Of a stretch of DNA of 13,684 bases, positions 12,825 to 13,684 are shown in pieces (positions within the stretch are counted from its first letter, which is position 1; each line of letters opens with the position of its first letter). The DNA comes from an uncultured Asticcacaulis sp. (GTDB lineage: Bacteria > Pseudomonadota > Alphaproteobacteria > Caulobacterales > Caulobacteraceae), in contig CAMLLA010000068.1 of NCBI GenBank assembly GCA_946480525.1, positions 1 to 13,684 on the forward strand, in the 5' to 3' direction. The position numbers and the translations under genes were made by a program. The notes below the pieces were generated by a model. That model saw only the letters and a program-made list of their open reading frames with translations. It searched no databases and was not told where the DNA came from.

Positions 12825-13684
12825 CACACCACCTGGGCATAGAGGGCAGCGCGGTAGACGCGAAGCGCACCGGCACGCAGGCGCGCGGGCAGGACAGGGT
12901 TGAGGGCGGTCGACTTCAGCACGGCGCATGCAAATGAGAGCAGAGGCACAAACTTCAGTAATTTCGCGGCCTTATAGCTGGCATATTGCGAAACGACCTG
13001 AGGATGCTTGCGGATCACGCGGGCAAAGTTTCCGACCGATTGTTCGTATTTGCGTGCCAGGGTTTCGGGGCGGTCGAGGCCCATATGGGTCGCCGTATTG
13101 TCAATATGCTCGACCGGGAAGCGGGCGGCGACCCGCATGGCCCATTCGACGTCTTCCCAGCCCCAGCCGGTAAATTCGGGGTCCAGCCCTTCGGCGGCGA
13201 AGACGTCGCGCCGGATCAGAAGGTTGGATGTAAAGACGTACTTTTCCGGCATCAGGGACCGCTCCGCGGCGCTCAGGCAATCGCTGTGGCCGGCCAGCGC
13301 GCGGTGGACGTCGAATGCCTTGTCGGACGGCGCCTGGTCGAGCGAAAAGCCGCCGAATACAACGGCAGCGTCGCGCCGTGCCGTGTCCAGCCAGAGGTCG
13401 AGAAAGGCCGGATCATCGGGCAGCATATCGGAATCAAGGAACAGGAAATGCCCGCCGCGCGCCGCCTCGGTCAGGCGGTTACGACCGCGCGACCGGCCCT
13501 GGTTCCGGACAAGTGTTATCAGTTCGCAGGCCAGCGGCGAGGCGTCGATAAAGGTGCGGACCTCGGTGGTGATGTCCGGACGGTTTGAACCGTCATCGAT
13601 CAGTATGACTTCAATGTCGTGGGGATCACGCGTCCGCAGGGCCTGCAAAAGTGCCAGGGGGCTTTCGTTGTAGAACGGGATTAG
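12824..13684 (-). CDS. GT2 family glycosyltransferase, N-terminus cut by window edge
   Basis: The minus-strand frame is open to the last base of the window, so the gene starts outside; 286 residues are present. The visible start, LIPFYNESPLALLQAL, is the first strand and helix of a GT-A fold, so only a few residues are missing. Nucleotide-sugar binding residues are IDDGSN (29-34) and the DxD motif FLFLDSDMLP (80-89, D84 and D86). GWGWEDVEWAMR (173-184) is the acceptor-side G-W-G-x-E-D motif of the galactosyltransferase-like C-terminal region (Glyco_transf_7C), with E177/D178 as the candidate catalytic base. It transfers a sugar to a glycan or lipid carrier in the cytoplasm; donor unknown. The C-terminal ~50 residues are hydrophobic and basic and may bind the membrane. 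TTG 13648 is not the real start. Confidence 0.93.
   Translation of the reverse strand, partial: LIPFYNESPLALLQALRTRDPHDIEVILIDDGSNRPDITTEVRTFIDASPLACELITLVRNQGRSRGRNRLTEAARGGHFLFLDSDMLPDDPAFLDLWLDTARRDAAVVFGGFSLDQAPSDKAFDVHRALAGHSDCLSAAERSLMPEKYVFTSNLLIRRDVFAAEGLDPEFTGWGWEDVEWAMRVAARFPVEHIDNTATHMGLDRPETLARKYEQSVGNFARVIRKHPQVVSQYASYKAAKLLKFVPLLSFACAVLKSTALNPVLPARLRAGALRVYRAALYAQVV

Noticed and set aside
12825..12929. N-terminal extension of the deacetylase
   Set aside because: It overlaps the glycosyltransferase coding sequence out of frame, is Arg/Pro/Cys-rich, and ATG 12824 sits in a TGATG coupling site.
1..13684. CRISPR array, insertion sequence, prophage or toxin-antitoxin module
   Set aside because: No regularly spaced repeats, transposase or integrase motifs, terminal inverted repeats with target duplication, or toxin-like partner for the XRE gene were seen.

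Overview
The window is GC-rich, gene-dense bacterial DNA with short intergenic gaps and frequent TGATG or GTGA stop/start overlaps. The gene families point to an alphaproteobacterium. The set HfsD-like export protein, HfsA-like chain-length protein, HfsB-like ATPase and ExoQ/HfsC-like polymerase, with a polysaccharide deacetylase and a GT2 glycosyltransferase nearby, suggests a Caulobacterales member (Caulobacter/Asticcacaulis-like). The genus cannot be fixed from the sequence alone.

Layout. (1) 1-1616, plus strand: the tail of an ABC ATPase and its NatB-type permease. (2) 1617-2666, minus strand: a secreted GH43 glycosidase whose stop codon abuts that of the permease. (3) 2724-4714, minus strand: two secreted proteins, each followed by a strong intrinsic terminator. 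One is a low-complexity Thr/Ser/Pro/Ala protein. The other has a long disordered Arg/Asp/Gly/Asn-rich repeat region and a C-terminal RcnB-like domain. (4) 4715-5184: a long gap with a very AT-rich tract. (5) 5185-5466, plus strand: a small Sel1-repeat protein, followed by a hairpin-rich gap. (6) 5621-9999: a polysaccharide export/polymerisation locus. An outer-membrane export protein lies on the minus strand and is divergent from three tightly coupled plus-strand genes (Wzz/HfsA-like, degenerate BY-kinase/HfsB-like, O-antigen-polymerase-like). (7) 10108-10494, plus strand: an XRE regulator. (8) 10472-13684, minus strand: a gene train, read from right to left, of GT2 glycosyltransferase (cut by the window edge), polysaccharide deacetylase, a LuxR-type regulator with a C-terminal membrane segment, an unrecognised helical protein, and a small multi-pass membrane protein.

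How it fits together. The GT2 enzyme would add sugars to a lipid-linked glycan, the ExoQ-like protein would polymerise repeat units, the HfsA/HfsB-like pair would control length and export, the HfsD-like protein would form the outer-membrane exit, and the deacetylase would make the polymer partly cationic. This matches a holdfast-type or related adhesive exopolysaccharide. Two points are the most unusual: the HfsB-like protein has lost its Walker A lysine, and the LuxR protein carries its DNA-binding domain at the N-terminus and a membrane anchor at the C-terminus, in an operon with two uncharacterised small proteins.
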